Assembly: GCA_019912315.1 (NCBI GenBank)
Contig: JAIOJA010000019.1
Coordinates: 18,406 to 82,405 of the forward strand
DNA: 64,000 nucleotides
Source: Planctomycetota bacterium
GTDB lineage: Bacteria > Planctomycetota > UBA8742 > UBA2392
Direction: 5' to 3'
In this document: one piece after another, positions 1-8,369 of the stretch
How the letters are laid out: each line of letters begins with the position of its first letter
Position numbering within the stretch: the first letter of the stretch is position 1
The notes under the pieces: model-generated
The model's database searches: none
What the model saw: only the letters and a program-made list of their open reading frames with translations
What the model was told of the DNA's origin: nothing
Made by a program: the position numbers and the translations under genes

Positions 1-267
1 AGGCGCCGTAGCCCTGGGTGTAGTGGTTCTTGAAGAACACCAGCGCATTCTTGCGGGCTTCTTTGGCTTGCTTGGCTTTGCTGTCTTCGGGGTAGAGCTC
101 AAGCGCGTTCTTGTAGTGCAACGCGAGCGCCATCACCTGCGGGTTCACCTGCTTGTCGAGGCTGTAGCCAGACGCACGTACGCCATGCGTGTAGTGCGGC
201 GAGCAGCACGAGCGCCAGAAAATGCCAGCAGGTGCATCAGGTGCTTCTTCTGTTGCGGGATCACCAC
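1..267 (-). pseudogene. Frameshifted N-terminal part of a membrane-anchored protein, cut by the window edge
   Basis: Three minus-strand frames each hold one plausible piece of a single protein. Near 267-220 one frame reads VVIPQQKKHLMHLLAF, a basic start to a membrane helix. From about 225 to 185 a second frame continues with LALVLLAALHAWRT. From about 180 to the window edge a third frame reads GYSLDKQVNPQV followed by a helical segment rich in Lys, Ala and Glu. No single frame carries an ATG or GTG upstream of the last piece. One shift falls at the A4 run at 219-222. This is either a decayed gene or two sequencing indels. The start is uncertain; 267 is an in-frame GTG. Function unknown. Confidence 0.4.
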
Positions 268-303
268 CGGAAGTTGCCCCGCATGTTCCCGATGCAAATG
301 GAC

Positions 304-344
304 ATCGCCCGGGAGGCGGCCTTTGTAACTATCTCCCGGGCGAT
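304..344 (-). terminator. Strong hairpin after the 357-1361 gene
   Basis: Perfect 12-bp inverted repeat, arms 304-315 and 333-344, with a 17-nt loop. It lies 13 nt beyond the stop codon of the upstream minus-strand gene. There is no clear U tract on the minus strand, so it may be a processing or stability hairpin instead of a true intrinsic terminator. Confidence 0.55.
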
Positions 345-356
345 TGATGAGTGCGG

Positions 357-1361
357 TTACTTTGCGGTCTGGAATGCTTTCAGGGCTTCTTCCAGGTCTT
401 TCTCACTGTCGTACCACTCGATGTCGCCGCCACCTTCGGCGTAATTGAAGTACAGCGCACCGTACCCCAGCGCCTCGTCTTCAACCGGCTCGGCCACGAT
501 GGCGCCTCGTTCCATGTCCGGCTTCTTGTAGACGGTTTCGCGCACCTTGAAGTATTTACCCTCGAAATCCCCTGCTCTTGTCAGCTTGGTCGGTGCGGTT
601 CCTGTCTTTGCGTACTCCACCCGACTCCAGTCCCGCGCAGCTCCCATCAGTTGCTCACCCTCAGAGCGGCGTGCGTCACGGGTGGCGGTGGCGGGAGCAG
701 AAATCATGTCCTGGTCGCTGAGCTTCAGTGCAAGGTCGGCACCGAGCTTCAGTTCGAGGTCGACGACCTGCCACGCGTCTCCGTCGGCGACAGCGTGTAC
801 CGAAATGCTGTCTCCCCTGATCGTGGCGAATCGGACCAGCCCACGAGTAACGTCGGCTTCGACGTACTCACCATTGTGCTCGACTTCTTCTTTCGCGGTG
901 AAGACGAGTCGTTCGACTTCATGCCAGCGCGCCTCGCGGTTTTCTTTCAGGTCAGCACTGGCTTGCATCTTGGGTGTGCCGAACTCAAGGGCCAGGAACT
1001 TCGCACTGCTGAGCTTGGCCAAGTCGTCAAAGGACGTGATGCCGAGGACGCCGTTGGGGTCGTCGTCCTTCAGTTCTTCCAGAAACTCCCTTTCGCTTTT
1101 CGCTCGCTTGTCCGCGTCGAGATCCTTCAGGAAATCCTTGACCGTTCCCACGAATTCTTCCGTGGACAGGTCAATCCGGCCCTGCATCCACGGCGCCAGC
1201 GCGTTGTAAAACTCTTCGGGGGTGCCGCTCAACAGTGCCAGCCGCAGGCTGTCGGCCTTGTTGTGCAGTGCCTGGCCACCCGGAGCCTGGGCTTGCGCAG
1301 GCTGCCAGGTCAGGGCAAAGAGGAACATCGCAGCCAAGGAAACTGCAATCACTTTTCGCAT
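357..1361 (-). CDS. Secreted hypothetical protein
   Basis: 334 residues. The start is ATG at 1361, chosen because AGGAG lies about 7 nt upstream and because it opens directly into a Sec signal peptide (MRKVIAVSLAAMFLFALT, likely cleavage after AQA). The mature protein has a mixed alpha/beta first half with an acidic helix (KDFLKDLDADKRAK). The second half contains a helix with spacing like the C-terminal part of pseudopilin-like proteins (EGEQLMGAARDW, then strand-rich sequence). I recognise no family. It is transcribed alone, divergent from clpC, and is followed by a strong hairpin. Likely periplasmic; function unknown. Confidence 0.8.
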   Translation of the reverse strand: MRKVIAVSLAAMFLFALTWQPAQAQAPGGQALHNKADSLRLALLSGTPEEFYNALAPWMQGRIDLSTEEFVGTVKDFLKDLDADKRAKSEREFLEELKDDDPNGVLGITSFDDLAKLSSAKFLALEFGTPKMQASADLKENREARWHEVERLVFTAKEEVEHNGEYVEADVTRGLVRFATIRGDSISVHAVADGDAWQVVDLELKLGADLALKLSDQDMISAPATATRDARRSEGEQLMGAARDWSRVEYAKTGTAPTKLTRAGDFEGKYFKVRETVYKKPDMERGAIVAEPVEDEALGYGALYFNYAEGGGDIEWYDSEKDLEEALKAFQTAK

Positions 1362-1740
1362 TCGAGGCTCCTGAATGTGCTGGTAATAATAGAGCAACGT
1401 ACTCTACGGCGGGGTCACCCGGTGGGCAATGGAAGCCCTGCCAATTCCGCAGGGTTGTCAACAAACCTGCCTTGATGGCGGGCGGATTGGTCGCAGGGGC
1501 ACGAATCGGCTAGGCACGAGCTTTGCAACCGGATCCTTCGCAAAGCTTTTCGGAATCACGCCTACAGGTAAGGCGTTCTTTCCACAACGTTCAGGTGGTG
1601 CGTGTCCGCAAACCCGCCTGATCCACAGCAGAAATGCGGAATCGGCCACAGCGCATGTCGTTGACGCACTCACAGCGCACGGATACCGTTGAGGAAACTG
1701 TGACTACAGCCCCGCTCGCTGGGCGGGATAGAGGCGGAAC
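1362..1740. other. Divergent intergenic region upstream of clpC
   Basis: About 380 bases with no convincing gene; the small overlapping open frames in it have poor composition. It holds an 8-bp inverted repeat, arms 1519-1526 (AGCTTTGC) and 1540-1547, and the likely promoters for both flanking genes. I saw no CIRCE element or CtsR-type heptad repeat that would explain heat-shock control of clpC. Confidence 0.5.
1661..1689 (+). promoter_or_regulatory. Possible clpC promoter
   Basis: TTGACG at 1661-1666 is separated by 17 nt from TACCGT at 1684-1689. The -35 is good and the spacing ideal, but the -10 is poor. The leader to the clpC ATG would be about 45 nt. Confidence 0.3.
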
Positions 1741-4314
1741 ATGTTCGAGCAATTCACCGAGCGCGCACGAAAAGTACTGGGACTGGCACGCCAGGAAGCC
1801 CAGAAGTTCAACCACGAGTACATCGGCACGGAGCACATCCTGCTCGGGCTGATTCTCGAAGGCTCCGGCGTTGCAGCCACCGTCCTGCGCAACATGGACG
1901 TTGACCTGCGCAAGATCCGCCTCGAGATCGAAAAGCTCGTACAGCAGGGCCCGCAGGTCATGACCGCGCCCTCCAAGCTGCCATTCACCCCGCGTGCCAA
2001 GCGCGTGATCGACCTGGCCAAGGAAGAAGCCGCCACACTGAATCACGAACACGTAGGCACGGAGCATCTGCTGCTTGGCCTGCTGCGCGAAAACGAAGGC
2101 ATTGCCGCGCAGGTCCTCATGAACCTCGGCGTGCGCCTTGACGAAGTGCGCGAGGAAGTGCTTGAGCTGCTGAGCCCCGACGCCAGCGCCGGCGACAAGG
2201 GCGACACCGGCCGTCGCGGCAAGCCGCGTGACACGGCCAGCATCGGCCCCGGCGCCGCGAACGCCGGCGGCGAAAAAAGCAAAACCCCCGCGCTTGACGC
2301 TTTCGGGCGCGATTTAACAGAGCTCGCCCGGGAAGGCACGCTTGACCCGGTCATCGGGCGCAAAGATGAAATCGAACGTGTCATCCAGGTTCTCTGCCGC
2401 CGCACCAAGAACAACCCGGTGCTGATCGGTGAAGCCGGCGTCGGCAAGACCGCTATTGTTGAAGGCCTGGCCCAGGAAGTGATTTCCGGTGCCGTGCCTG
2501 AGCTGCTGCGTGATCGCCGTATTGTCGTGCTCGACCTTGCCATGATGGTGGCGGGCACCAAGTACCGCGGCCAGTTCGAAGAGCGCATCAAAGCCGTCAT
2601 GACGGAAGTGCGCCGCGCCAAGAACGTGATTCTGTTCATTGACGAGCTTCACACGCTGGTTGGCGCGGGCGGTGCCGAAGGCGCCATCGACGCCAGCAAC
2701 GTGCTTAAACCCGCGCTTTCCCGCGGTGAGGTACAGGTGATCGGCGCGACGACGCTGGATGAATACCGCCGCTACATTGAGAAAGACGGAGCACTGGAGC
2801 GCCGCTTCCAGCAGGTGCTGGTCGAGCCGCCAAATGTCGAAGACACGCTGGCGATCATGCACGGCCTCAAGGATCGCTATGAGACGCACCACCGCGTGCG
2901 CTACACCGACGACGCCCTGAAGGCCTGCGTGGACCTGTCCTCGCGCTACATCCCCAGCCGCTTCCTGCCGGATAAGGCCATCGACGTGATGGACGAGGCC
3001 GGCGCGCGTATCCGCCTGCGGTCCATGAGCAAACCGCCTGACCTGTCGGAGCTCAACGGCGAAATCGAGAAGCTCGAGGCCGAGAAGGACGACGCCATCA
3101 GCAACCAGGAGTACGAGAAGGCCGCCCAGTTGCGCGACAAGGCCATGCAGTTGCGCAAGGAAAAGGAGCGCACCCAGCGCGAATGGCGTGAGCAGTCGAA
3201 CCTTATCAGCGGCGAAGTGGATGAAGAGATCATCTGCGAGACCGTCAGCAAAATGACCGGCATTCCGCTGACTCGTATTGACCAGGGCGAATCCGAGCGC
3301 CTGCTGCGCATGGAAGAAGACCTGCACAAGCGCGTGGTCAGCCAGGACGAAGCCATCGGGCAGATCGCCCGGGCCATGCGTCGCTCACGCGCGGGGTTGA
3401 AGAACCCGAAACGGCCGATCGGCAGTTTCCTGTTCGTCGGGCCCACGGGCGTCGGCAAGACCCTGCTGTGCAAGGCGCTGGCCGAGTTCATGTTCGGCAG
3501 TGAAGATTCACTCGTGCAGATCGACATGTCCGAGTACATGGAAAAGTTCAACGTCAGCCGCCTGGTCGGCGCGCCCCCGGGCTACGTCGGCTACGAAGAA
3601 GGCGGACAGTTGACCGAGAAAATCCGCCGCCGCCCCTACGCCGTCGTGCTGATGGACGAAATCGAGAAGGCCCACCCGGACGTCTACAACATGCTTCTTC
3701 AAGTCATGGAAGAAGGCCAGTTGACGGACAGCTTCGGCCGCATCGTCGACTTCAAGAACGTCGTGCTGATTCTGACCAGCAACATCGGCGCGAACATCAT
3801 CAAGAACCAGACCGGCCTGGGTTTCGTCAAGAAAGACGACGAATCGCGCCACGAAAAGATGCGCGAGATGCTGATGCACGAGATCGAGCGCCACTTCAAG
3901 CCGGAGTTCCTGAACCGTCTCGATGAAATCATCGTCTTCAAGCCGCTGACCAAAGAGGACATCTTCAAGATTTTCGACATCGAGATTCGCGGCGTGCGCA
4001 AGCGCCTGGCCGAGCACGAGGTTGAAATCGATGTGCCGGTCGAGGCCAAGGAGTGGGTGCTCGAAACCAAGGAAGTCCAGAACCTTGAGTTCGGCGCGCG
4101 GCCATTGCGCCGCGGCATTGAGAAGTACATCGAGAACCCGCTGAGCGAGGAGCTGCTGCGCGGCAAACTTGAGGGCAAGAGCAAGGTCACGGTCAAGGTG
4201 AAGAAGGTGAAGGGCGAAACGGACAAGACCGAGCTCGACTTTGTCTACACCGACAAGCCCAAGGAAAAGAAGAAAGAGAAGTCCGAGACCGAAAAGGTCG
4301 TCAGCGAAAACTAG
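1741..4314 (+). CDS. clpC: ClpC-type AAA+ ATPase (Clp protease regulatory subunit)
   Basis: 857 residues. It is an unfoldase that threads substrates into ClpP in the cytoplasm. Two Clp-N repeats (about 1-145) are followed by the first AAA+ module, with Walker A GEAGVGKT at 230-237 and Walker B ending FIDE near 302. A UVR/M domain follows at about 437-475. The second AAA+ module has Walker A GPTGVGKT at 567-574 and Walker B VVLMDE near 635-640, then a ClpB D2-small domain. The last 45 residues are a Lys/Glu-rich tail beyond the usual ClpC end. GAGG sits 7 nt before the ATG. The UVR motif between the modules separates ClpC from ClpA and ClpB. No clpP is in the window. Confidence 0.97.
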   Translation: MFEQFTERARKVLGLARQEAQKFNHEYIGTEHILLGLILEGSGVAATVLRNMDVDLRKIRLEIEKLVQQGPQVMTAPSKLPFTPRAKRVIDLAKEEAATLNHEHVGTEHLLLGLLRENEGIAAQVLMNLGVRLDEVREEVLELLSPDASAGDKGDTGRRGKPRDTASIGPGAANAGGEKSKTPALDAFGRDLTELAREGTLDPVIGRKDEIERVIQVLCRRTKNNPVLIGEAGVGKTAIVEGLAQEVISGAVPELLRDRRIVVLDLAMMVAGTKYRGQFEERIKAVMTEVRRAKNVILFIDELHTLVGAGGAEGAIDASNVLKPALSRGEVQVIGATTLDEYRRYIEKDGALERRFQQVLVEPPNVEDTLAIMHGLKDRYETHHRVRYTDDALKACVDLSSRYIPSRFLPDKAIDVMDEAGARIRLRSMSKPPDLSELNGEIEKLEAEKDDAISNQEYEKAAQLRDKAMQLRKEKERTQREWREQSNLISGEVDEEIICETVSKMTGIPLTRIDQGESERLLRMEEDLHKRVVSQDEAIGQIARAMRRSRAGLKNPKRPIGSFLFVGPTGVGKTLLCKALAEFMFGSEDSLVQIDMSEYMEKFNVSRLVGAPPGYVGYEEGGQLTEKIRRRPYAVVLMDEIEKAHPDVYNMLLQVMEEGQLTDSFGRIVDFKNVVLILTSNIGANIIKNQTGLGFVKKDDESRHEKMREMLMHEIERHFKPEFLNRLDEIIVFKPLTKEDIFKIFDIEIRGVRKRLAEHEVEIDVPVEAKEWVLETKEVQNLEFGARPLRRGIEKYIENPLSEELLRGKLEGKSKVTVKVKKVKGETDKTELDFVYTDKPKEKKKEKSETEKVVSEN

Positions 4315-4354
4315 CTACGGGCATACAGTGAGCACGCTCGCTCAAGACACCACG

Positions 4355-4380
4355 CAAACGCCCGCTGACGCGGGCGTTTG
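4355..4380 (+). terminator. Terminator after clpC
   Basis: 11-bp perfect stem (4355-4365 with 4370-4380) around a TGAC loop, 40 nt after the clpC stop. The stem ends in GTTTG, with no long U tract. Confidence 0.7.
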
Positions 4381-4451
4381 TCGTGCTGGACCCGAGGCGT
4401 AAGCGAAGCGGCCGTGCGAACAGGATTGTTCACACGACCGCTGGCTGACTC

Positions 4452-4527
4452 TGGTGGACCCGAGGGGAGTCGAACCCCTGACCTATGCATTGCGAACGCA
4501 TCGCTCTACCAACTGAGCTACGGGCCC
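4452..4527 (-). tRNA. tRNA-Ala (CGC)
   Basis: Full cloverleaf on the minus strand. The acceptor GGGCCCG pairs with CGGGTCC. The anticodon loop is TTCGCAA, giving anticodon CGC, which reads GCG. The T arm reads GGTTCGA. The 3' CCA is encoded (4452-4454). Confidence 0.95.
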
Positions 4528-4654
4528 ACTATCGGCGCAAAACGTACATTCCCTCACTCAAACGGCAACAGCCCGGCATCAAGTTGCGGGAATCCTGTTA
4601 GATTCCGGGCCCTCAGGCGACTACCCTGTCACCGCACTTGCCGTTGGAGAACAC

Positions 4655-5863
4655 ATGAAAAAGCTCGCTGTGCTGCTGCTGGCGACCCTGATTCTGCCGG
4701 CCCTGGCACTCAATACCGCCGCCCAGGACAAGACCAAGGCCAAAGAAGACAAGTGGCCCGATTCCAACCCGGAAGCCAGCCTGCCCGCCACCCAGCCCGA
4801 AAAAGGCCCCGGCGGCAGCGATTACGCCCACGAGGAAGTTGCGGTCTACGAAGCCCTCGAGGCTGGCGAGCACTACTGGCTTTATACGCCCGCCAAGCCC
4901 GTCCCCAAAACCGCGCCGGTCGTCGTTTTCGTGCACGGCTATAACGCCCTGAAACCCGAGGGTTACGAAGCCTGGCTGCAACACCTGGTCAAACGCGGCA
5001 ATATCGTTATCTACCCGCAATACCAGGCACACGGGCTCGACCCGGCCGTCAACTGGTGCCCCAACGTCGCCACCAGCGTGCTCGACGCCTTCAAGTATCT
5101 CGAAGCGGACGAAACCCGTGTCCAGCCTGACAAAGAGAAGTTTGCCATCGCCGGCCATTCCGCGGGCGGCGTGACCACGGCGAATCTCGCGGCCGACTAC
5201 GAGAACCTGAAGCTGCCCAAGCCGAAGGTCGCCATGCCGATCCAGCCCGGGCGCGCCTTCAACTACAAAAACAGCGGGCAGAAGTCGTCCATGCTGATCC
5301 CGTTCAATGACTTCAGCAAGATACCCGCGGACTGCCTGCTGCTGAGCGTCTTCAGCGACAGCGACACCACAGTCGGTTCCTGGTGCGCCAAAACCTTCTT
5401 CGCCGAAGCGACCGGCGTGAAGGCGGAAAACAAGAACCTCGTCGAATTCGTAAGCTGCGATTACTGCGGCGCGCCCGCTGTCGCAAGCCACTACTTCCCG
5501 GCCTGCCCCGAAGACGCAAGCCTGGGCGGCATTGACCACTTCGACTGGCACGGCACCTGGAAACTGCTGGATGGTCTGTGCGACGCCGCCTTCTACGGCA
5601 AGAACCGCAAGTACGCCCTCGGTGGCACACCCGAGCAGAAGTTCATGGGCAAATGCAGCGACGGGCGCCCGCACGACGAGCTCAAGGTCTGGACCGGCGA
5701 CGCAGAAGTAGACCCGGACGCCGTCGAGTACGAGCCCGTATACGACCGCAACGGCAAACGCATCGCGTCCAGGAAGCAGCCTGAAGAAAAGCACGCCGAG
5801 CCCAAGAAGGAAAAGCCCTCCAAGACGCCCGGCCGCAAAGAAGAAGACGAAGAAGAGTTTTAG
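4655..5863 (+). CDS. Secreted alpha/beta hydrolase, chlorophyllase/PETase-like fold
   Basis: 402 residues. A Sec signal peptide (MKKLAVLLLATLILPALA, cleavage near residue 23) is followed by an alpha/beta hydrolase core. The oxyanion-hole strand is VVVFVHGYN near 89-97. The nucleophile elbow GHSAG at 167-171 gives Ser169. Asp235 or Asp237 (SDSDTT) and His295 or His299 are candidates for the rest of the triad. Several Cys pairs in the second half suggest disulphides outside the cytoplasm. The last 45 residues are a charged Lys/Glu tail. GGAGA precedes the ATG. Probably an extracytoplasmic esterase or lipase; substrate unknown. It stands alone between two tRNA genes. Confidence 0.85.
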   Translation: MKKLAVLLLATLILPALALNTAAQDKTKAKEDKWPDSNPEASLPATQPEKGPGGSDYAHEEVAVYEALEAGEHYWLYTPAKPVPKTAPVVVFVHGYNALKPEGYEAWLQHLVKRGNIVIYPQYQAHGLDPAVNWCPNVATSVLDAFKYLEADETRVQPDKEKFAIAGHSAGGVTTANLAADYENLKLPKPKVAMPIQPGRAFNYKNSGQKSSMLIPFNDFSKIPADCLLLSVFSDSDTTVGSWCAKTFFAEATGVKAENKNLVEFVSCDYCGAPAVASHYFPACPEDASLGGIDHFDWHGTWKLLDGLCDAAFYGKNRKYALGGTPEQKFMGKCSDGRPHDELKVWTGDAEVDPDAVEYEPVYDRNGKRIASRKQPEEKHAEPKKEKPSKTPGRKEEDEEEF

Positions 5864-5879
5864 TTGCGCACGTAGTTCA

Positions 5880-5968
5880 GCCCCCAGAGGGGGCGTTAGA
5901 GACTAGCCCGGGGCGTGAGCCCCGGGTTTGCGTTGGCGAGAAATCCAGAGCCCCGTAGGGGCGACAGA
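5880..5968. repeat. Cluster of GC-rich palindromic intergenic units
   Basis: Three small palindromes in 90 nt. GCCCC/GGGGC arms lie around AGA near 5880-5894. CCCGGGG pairs with CCCCGGG at 5907-5913 and 5920-5926. GCCCC/GGGGC lie around GTA at 5950-5962. They resemble REP-like units and sit between the hydrolase stop and the tRNA-Leu region. Confidence 0.6.
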
Positions 5969-6016
5969 ATTGCTCCCACTTGCGACCGAACCTCGTACCA
6001 AGGACCATACCCACGT

Positions 6017-6090
6017 GCGGAGGTGGCATCGAGGCGCACGTCGGCTCGAAAGTGGAGCTTGGCGAAACGGCAGCAGACGCGCTGGACATT
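6017..6090 (+). repeat. tRNA-Leu 5' fragments upstream of the intact tRNA
   Basis: The first 11 bases of the intact tRNA-Leu (GCGGAGGTGGC) occur exactly at 6017-6027. At 6052-6086 there is a diverged 5' half (GGAGCTTGGCGAAACGGCAG, then AGACGCGCTGGA, which matches the D stem and anticodon 5' stem). Neither fragment has a 3' half. Confidence 0.55.
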
Positions 6091-6175
<85 letters not shown>

Positions 6176-6245
6176 GACTTCGCCCGCCACGATCTGCCGA
6201 CCGCGGCGCGCTTCGTCTGGTCGTTCAGGCTAAACCCCGTGAGTG

Positions 6246-6290
6246 GCGGGCCTGCCCGCCGAAGCTTTGTCGAAGGCGGGTTGCCCCAAC
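6246..6290. repeat. REP-like hairpin unit
   Basis: CCCGCC at 6255-6260 pairs with GGCGGG at 6275-6280. The left arm continues as CCCGCCGAAG, the same word found in the REP units around 7.5-8.3 kb. It lies just upstream of the acyl-CoA dehydrogenase gene. Confidence 0.45.
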
Positions 6291-6337
6291 CCCGCAATTC
6301 CGTTTATAACCGGGGAAACGCCACCGCAGGGATTGCC

Positions 6338-7546
6338 ATGACAACAACCGAAGCCACAGCCACCAACTTCGACCTGACTGAAGAGCAGCAGCAGATCCAG
6401 CAGGCCGCGCGCGAATTCGCCCGTGATGCCGTCGCGCCGCTCGCACAGGAGCTCGACGAAAAGGCCGAGTTCCCCGTCGACAACTACAAGCAGATGGCCG
6501 AGCTGGGCTTCCTCGGGCTCAGCATCCCCGAAGAGGCCGGCGGCAGCGGTTTTGACACCCTGAGTTTCATTCTCGTCGTCGAAGAACTCAGCAAAGTCTG
6601 CGGCAGCACCGGCCTCGGCTACGCGGCCCACATCAGCCTGGGCGTCACGCCGATCCACCTGTTCGGCACGGATGAACAGAAGCAGAAGTATGTCCCGCAA
6701 CTCTGCAAAGGCGTCGATGACGCAGGCAATCTAACCCTCGGCTGCTTCGGCCTGACCGAGCCCGGCGCAGGCTCCGACGCCGGCGGCACCAAAACCACGG
6801 CCGAGCGCAAGGATGACCACTGGCTAGTAAATGGCAGAAAGGCCTGGATCACCAACCCGCATTACGCGAAGACCTGCATCTTCACCGCCAAGACCAACCA
6901 GAACCCGAAAGATGGCAAAGGCATCACCGCGTTCATCGCCGAGCTCGACACCCCCGGCTTCAAGGTCGAGGCCAAAGAGGACAAACTGGGGATGCGGTCT
7001 TCCGACACGGCCCAGCTCGTGTTCGAAGACATGAAGCTGCCGCTGGACGCCGTCGCCGGCGGCGAGCCCCAGGTGGACGTCGGGTTTAATAAATTCATGA
7101 AGACCCTGGCGGGCGGGCGCATCAGCATCGGCGCGCTCGCGCTCGGTATCGCCGAAGGGGCCTACCAGAAGGCGCTGGAGTACGCGCGCCAGCGCAAGCA
7201 GTTCAACAAGCCGATCGGGACCTTCCAGGGCGTGGCCTTCATGCTCGCGGACATGGCCATGGAGATCAGCGCCGCGCGCCACCTCGTGTATCACGCCGCG
7301 CGCCTAAGGGACGCAGGCCGAGACTTCGCCCAGGCCGGCAGCATGGCCAAGCTGATGGCCAGCGAAGTTGCCATGAAGACCTGCACCAACGCGATTCAGG
7401 TGTTGGGCGGCGTAGGCTACACAAGGGAGTACGACGTAGAGCGCATGCTAAGAGACGCCAAGCTCTGCGAAATCGGCGAAGGCACCAGCGAAGTCCAGCG
7501 GCTGGTCATCAGCCGCCAGATCCTCGGCGATTTGCGAAACGTCTAG
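6338..7546 (+). CDS. Acyl-CoA dehydrogenase
   Basis: 402 residues, the normal size for the short/branched-chain acyl-CoA dehydrogenase family. These are soluble FAD enzymes that make the trans-2-enoyl-CoA bond and pass electrons to ETF. The helical N-terminal domain starts LTEEQQQIQQAAREFARD. The middle beta domain has CFGLTEPGAGSDAG (FAD and substrate contact) and WITN. The C-terminal domain has QVLGGVGYTREY and EIGEGTSEVQR, whose Glu in GEGT is the family's usual catalytic base position. The start is ATG at 6338 behind CAGGGA; the longer frame would run back through the tRNA. No ETF or beta-oxidation partner is adjacent. Confidence 0.93.
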   Translation: MTTTEATATNFDLTEEQQQIQQAAREFARDAVAPLAQELDEKAEFPVDNYKQMAELGFLGLSIPEEAGGSGFDTLSFILVVEELSKVCGSTGLGYAAHISLGVTPIHLFGTDEQKQKYVPQLCKGVDDAGNLTLGCFGLTEPGAGSDAGGTKTTAERKDDHWLVNGRKAWITNPHYAKTCIFTAKTNQNPKDGKGITAFIAELDTPGFKVEAKEDKLGMRSSDTAQLVFEDMKLPLDAVAGGEPQVDVGFNKFMKTLAGGRISIGALALGIAEGAYQKALEYARQRKQFNKPIGTFQGVAFMLADMAMEISAARHLVYHAARLRDAGRDFAQAGSMAKLMASEVAMKTCTNAIQVLGGVGYTREYDVERMLRDAKLCEIGEGTSEVQRLVISRQILGDLRNV

Positions 7547-7592
7547 AGCCCCGGCCGAAAGGCCGGGGACACCCGCCGATGTTGGCGGGTGA
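7546..7592 (+). repeat. REP unit R1
   Basis: Two adjacent hairpins. CCCCGGCC-GAAA-GGCCGGGG lies at 7549-7568 and ACCCGCC-GATGTT-GGCGGGT at 7571-7590. It begins at the acyl-CoA dehydrogenase stop codon. R1 is in the opposite orientation to R2 and R3. Confidence 0.75.
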
Positions 7593-7607
7593 AAGCAGTT
7601 TGGGGTT

Positions 7608-7733
7608 TCGTTCACGGGGCAACGTTGCGAATTGATGCCGGATTCGTTCACGTGGCAACCGCGCCGTCACGCATCGCGCACGTTTGCTACGCGAACCCGC
7701 GGCCTTTCGGGCACTTATGCCGGATTCATTCAC
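7608..7733 (+). repeat. Direct repeats between REP units
   Basis: ATGCCGGATTC(G/A)TTCAC occurs at 7635-7651 and 7717-7733. TTCGTTCACG(G/T)GGCAAC occurs near 7608 and again near 7644. No gene is seen in this 135-nt stretch between R1 and R2. Confidence 0.5.
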
Positions 7734-7778
7734 CCGCCAACTTCGGCGGGTGCCCCCGGCCTTTCGGCCGGGGCTCTG
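7726..7778 (-). repeat. REP unit R2
   Basis: Near-identical inverted copy of R1. CACCCGCC/GGCGGGTG lies at 7731-7752 and CCCCGGCC/GGCCGGGG at 7754-7773. It ends 4 nt before the stop codon of the transposase gene. R1 and R2 together form a BIME-like inverted pair. Confidence 0.75.
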
Positions 7779-7782
7779 TTTA

Positions 7783-8322
7783 TTAAATGTCGGGGCCTTG
7801 ATCTTCGAGGACGTACTTGATGGCGCGTTTCAGTGAGCGCTCGCTTCGGATGCGTCCTTTGTTTCCTCGTTCGGTCCATATTGGTTGATCCGGCGGGAAT
7901 GCCTTCTCCTCGCGGAGGATGCGGGTGGCGCGGGCCTTGATGGCGTTCAGCATCTTGCTGGCTGGCTCGGCGGCTTCGACTACCAGGTGCACGTGGTTGG
8001 TGCGGACGTTGATGGCGTGGAGCCCCCAGCTTTTGAAGTTGCAGTAGTTCTCGATGGTCTCGCGCACGATGCGGCGGGCGTTTGCGTCGAGCTTGACCTT
8101 CGGGTGCTTCAGGCGCTCTTCCATGTACTCGTGCAGGATGGGGTCGGGCGCGACGTACTTGCGATCGATGTCCTTTGACTTGCGATCAACTGAGCCGCGC
8201 TCATTGCCGTGCAGCCAGGTTCCGTAGGTGGTGAACGGTTCTGGTGGTCGATTCGCCCGCCAACTTCGGCGGGCGTCCCCGGCGTTTCCGCCGGGGCTCT
8301 GATGCCCCGGGGTGTGTCGCAT
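7783..8322 (-). CDS. REP-associated tyrosine transposase (RAYT, IS200/IS605-like Y1 family)
   Basis: 179 residues in the open frame. The Y1 transposase core carries TTYGTWLHGNERGSVDR at 31-47, the HVH metal-binding motif at 110-112 (TNHVHLVVE), and KYVLEDQG near the C-terminus with Tyr170 as probable nucleophile. Such enzymes nick single-stranded REP hairpins and are usually domesticated. It is bracketed by REP units R2 (3' side) and R3, which lies inside its 5' end. The first 28 residues of the frame are translated repeat and look non-native. No other ATG, GTG or TTG precedes the conserved FTTYGTW. Either the start is at 8322 or the N-terminus has been altered by the repeat. Confidence 0.85.
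   Translation of the reverse strand: MRHTPGHQSPGGNAGDARRSWRANRPPEPFTTYGTWLHGNERGSVDRKSKDIDRKYVAPDPILHEYMEERLKHPKVKLDANARRIVRETIENYCNFKSWGLHAINVRTNHVHLVVEAAEPASKMLNAIKARATRILREEKAFPPDQPIWTERGNKGRIRSERSLKRAIKYVLEDQGPDI
8250..8302 (-). repeat. REP unit R3
   Basis: CGCCCGCC/GGCGGGCG (8254-8275) and CCCCGGC/GCCGGGG (8277-8296), same orientation as R2. It overlaps the 5' end of the transposase frame and lies 70 nt upstream of the next plus-strand gene. Confidence 0.75.
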
Positions 8323-8369
8323 GCCTTGTTACGATTTCCTGCATCGATCTTGGTGAAAGGGAAATCGTT

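Noticed and set aside
351..1475. Long plus-strand open frame antisense to the secreted protein gene
   Set aside because: It is the complement of a gene with signal peptide and ribosome site; its translation has no domain or normal composition.
1362..1740. CIRCE or CtsR-type heat-shock operator before clpC
   Set aside because: I looked for TTAGCACTC-N9-GAGTGCTAA and heptad repeats and found neither; only a generic 8-bp inverted repeat is present.
2314..3327. Long minus-strand frame inside clpC
   Set aside because: Shadow of the ClpC coding strand in GC-rich DNA; His/Val/Leu-rich translation typical of antisense frames.
7592..8302. CRISPR array at the palindrome cluster
   Set aside because: Repeats are palindromic, irregularly spaced and without unique spacers of even length; they are REP units.
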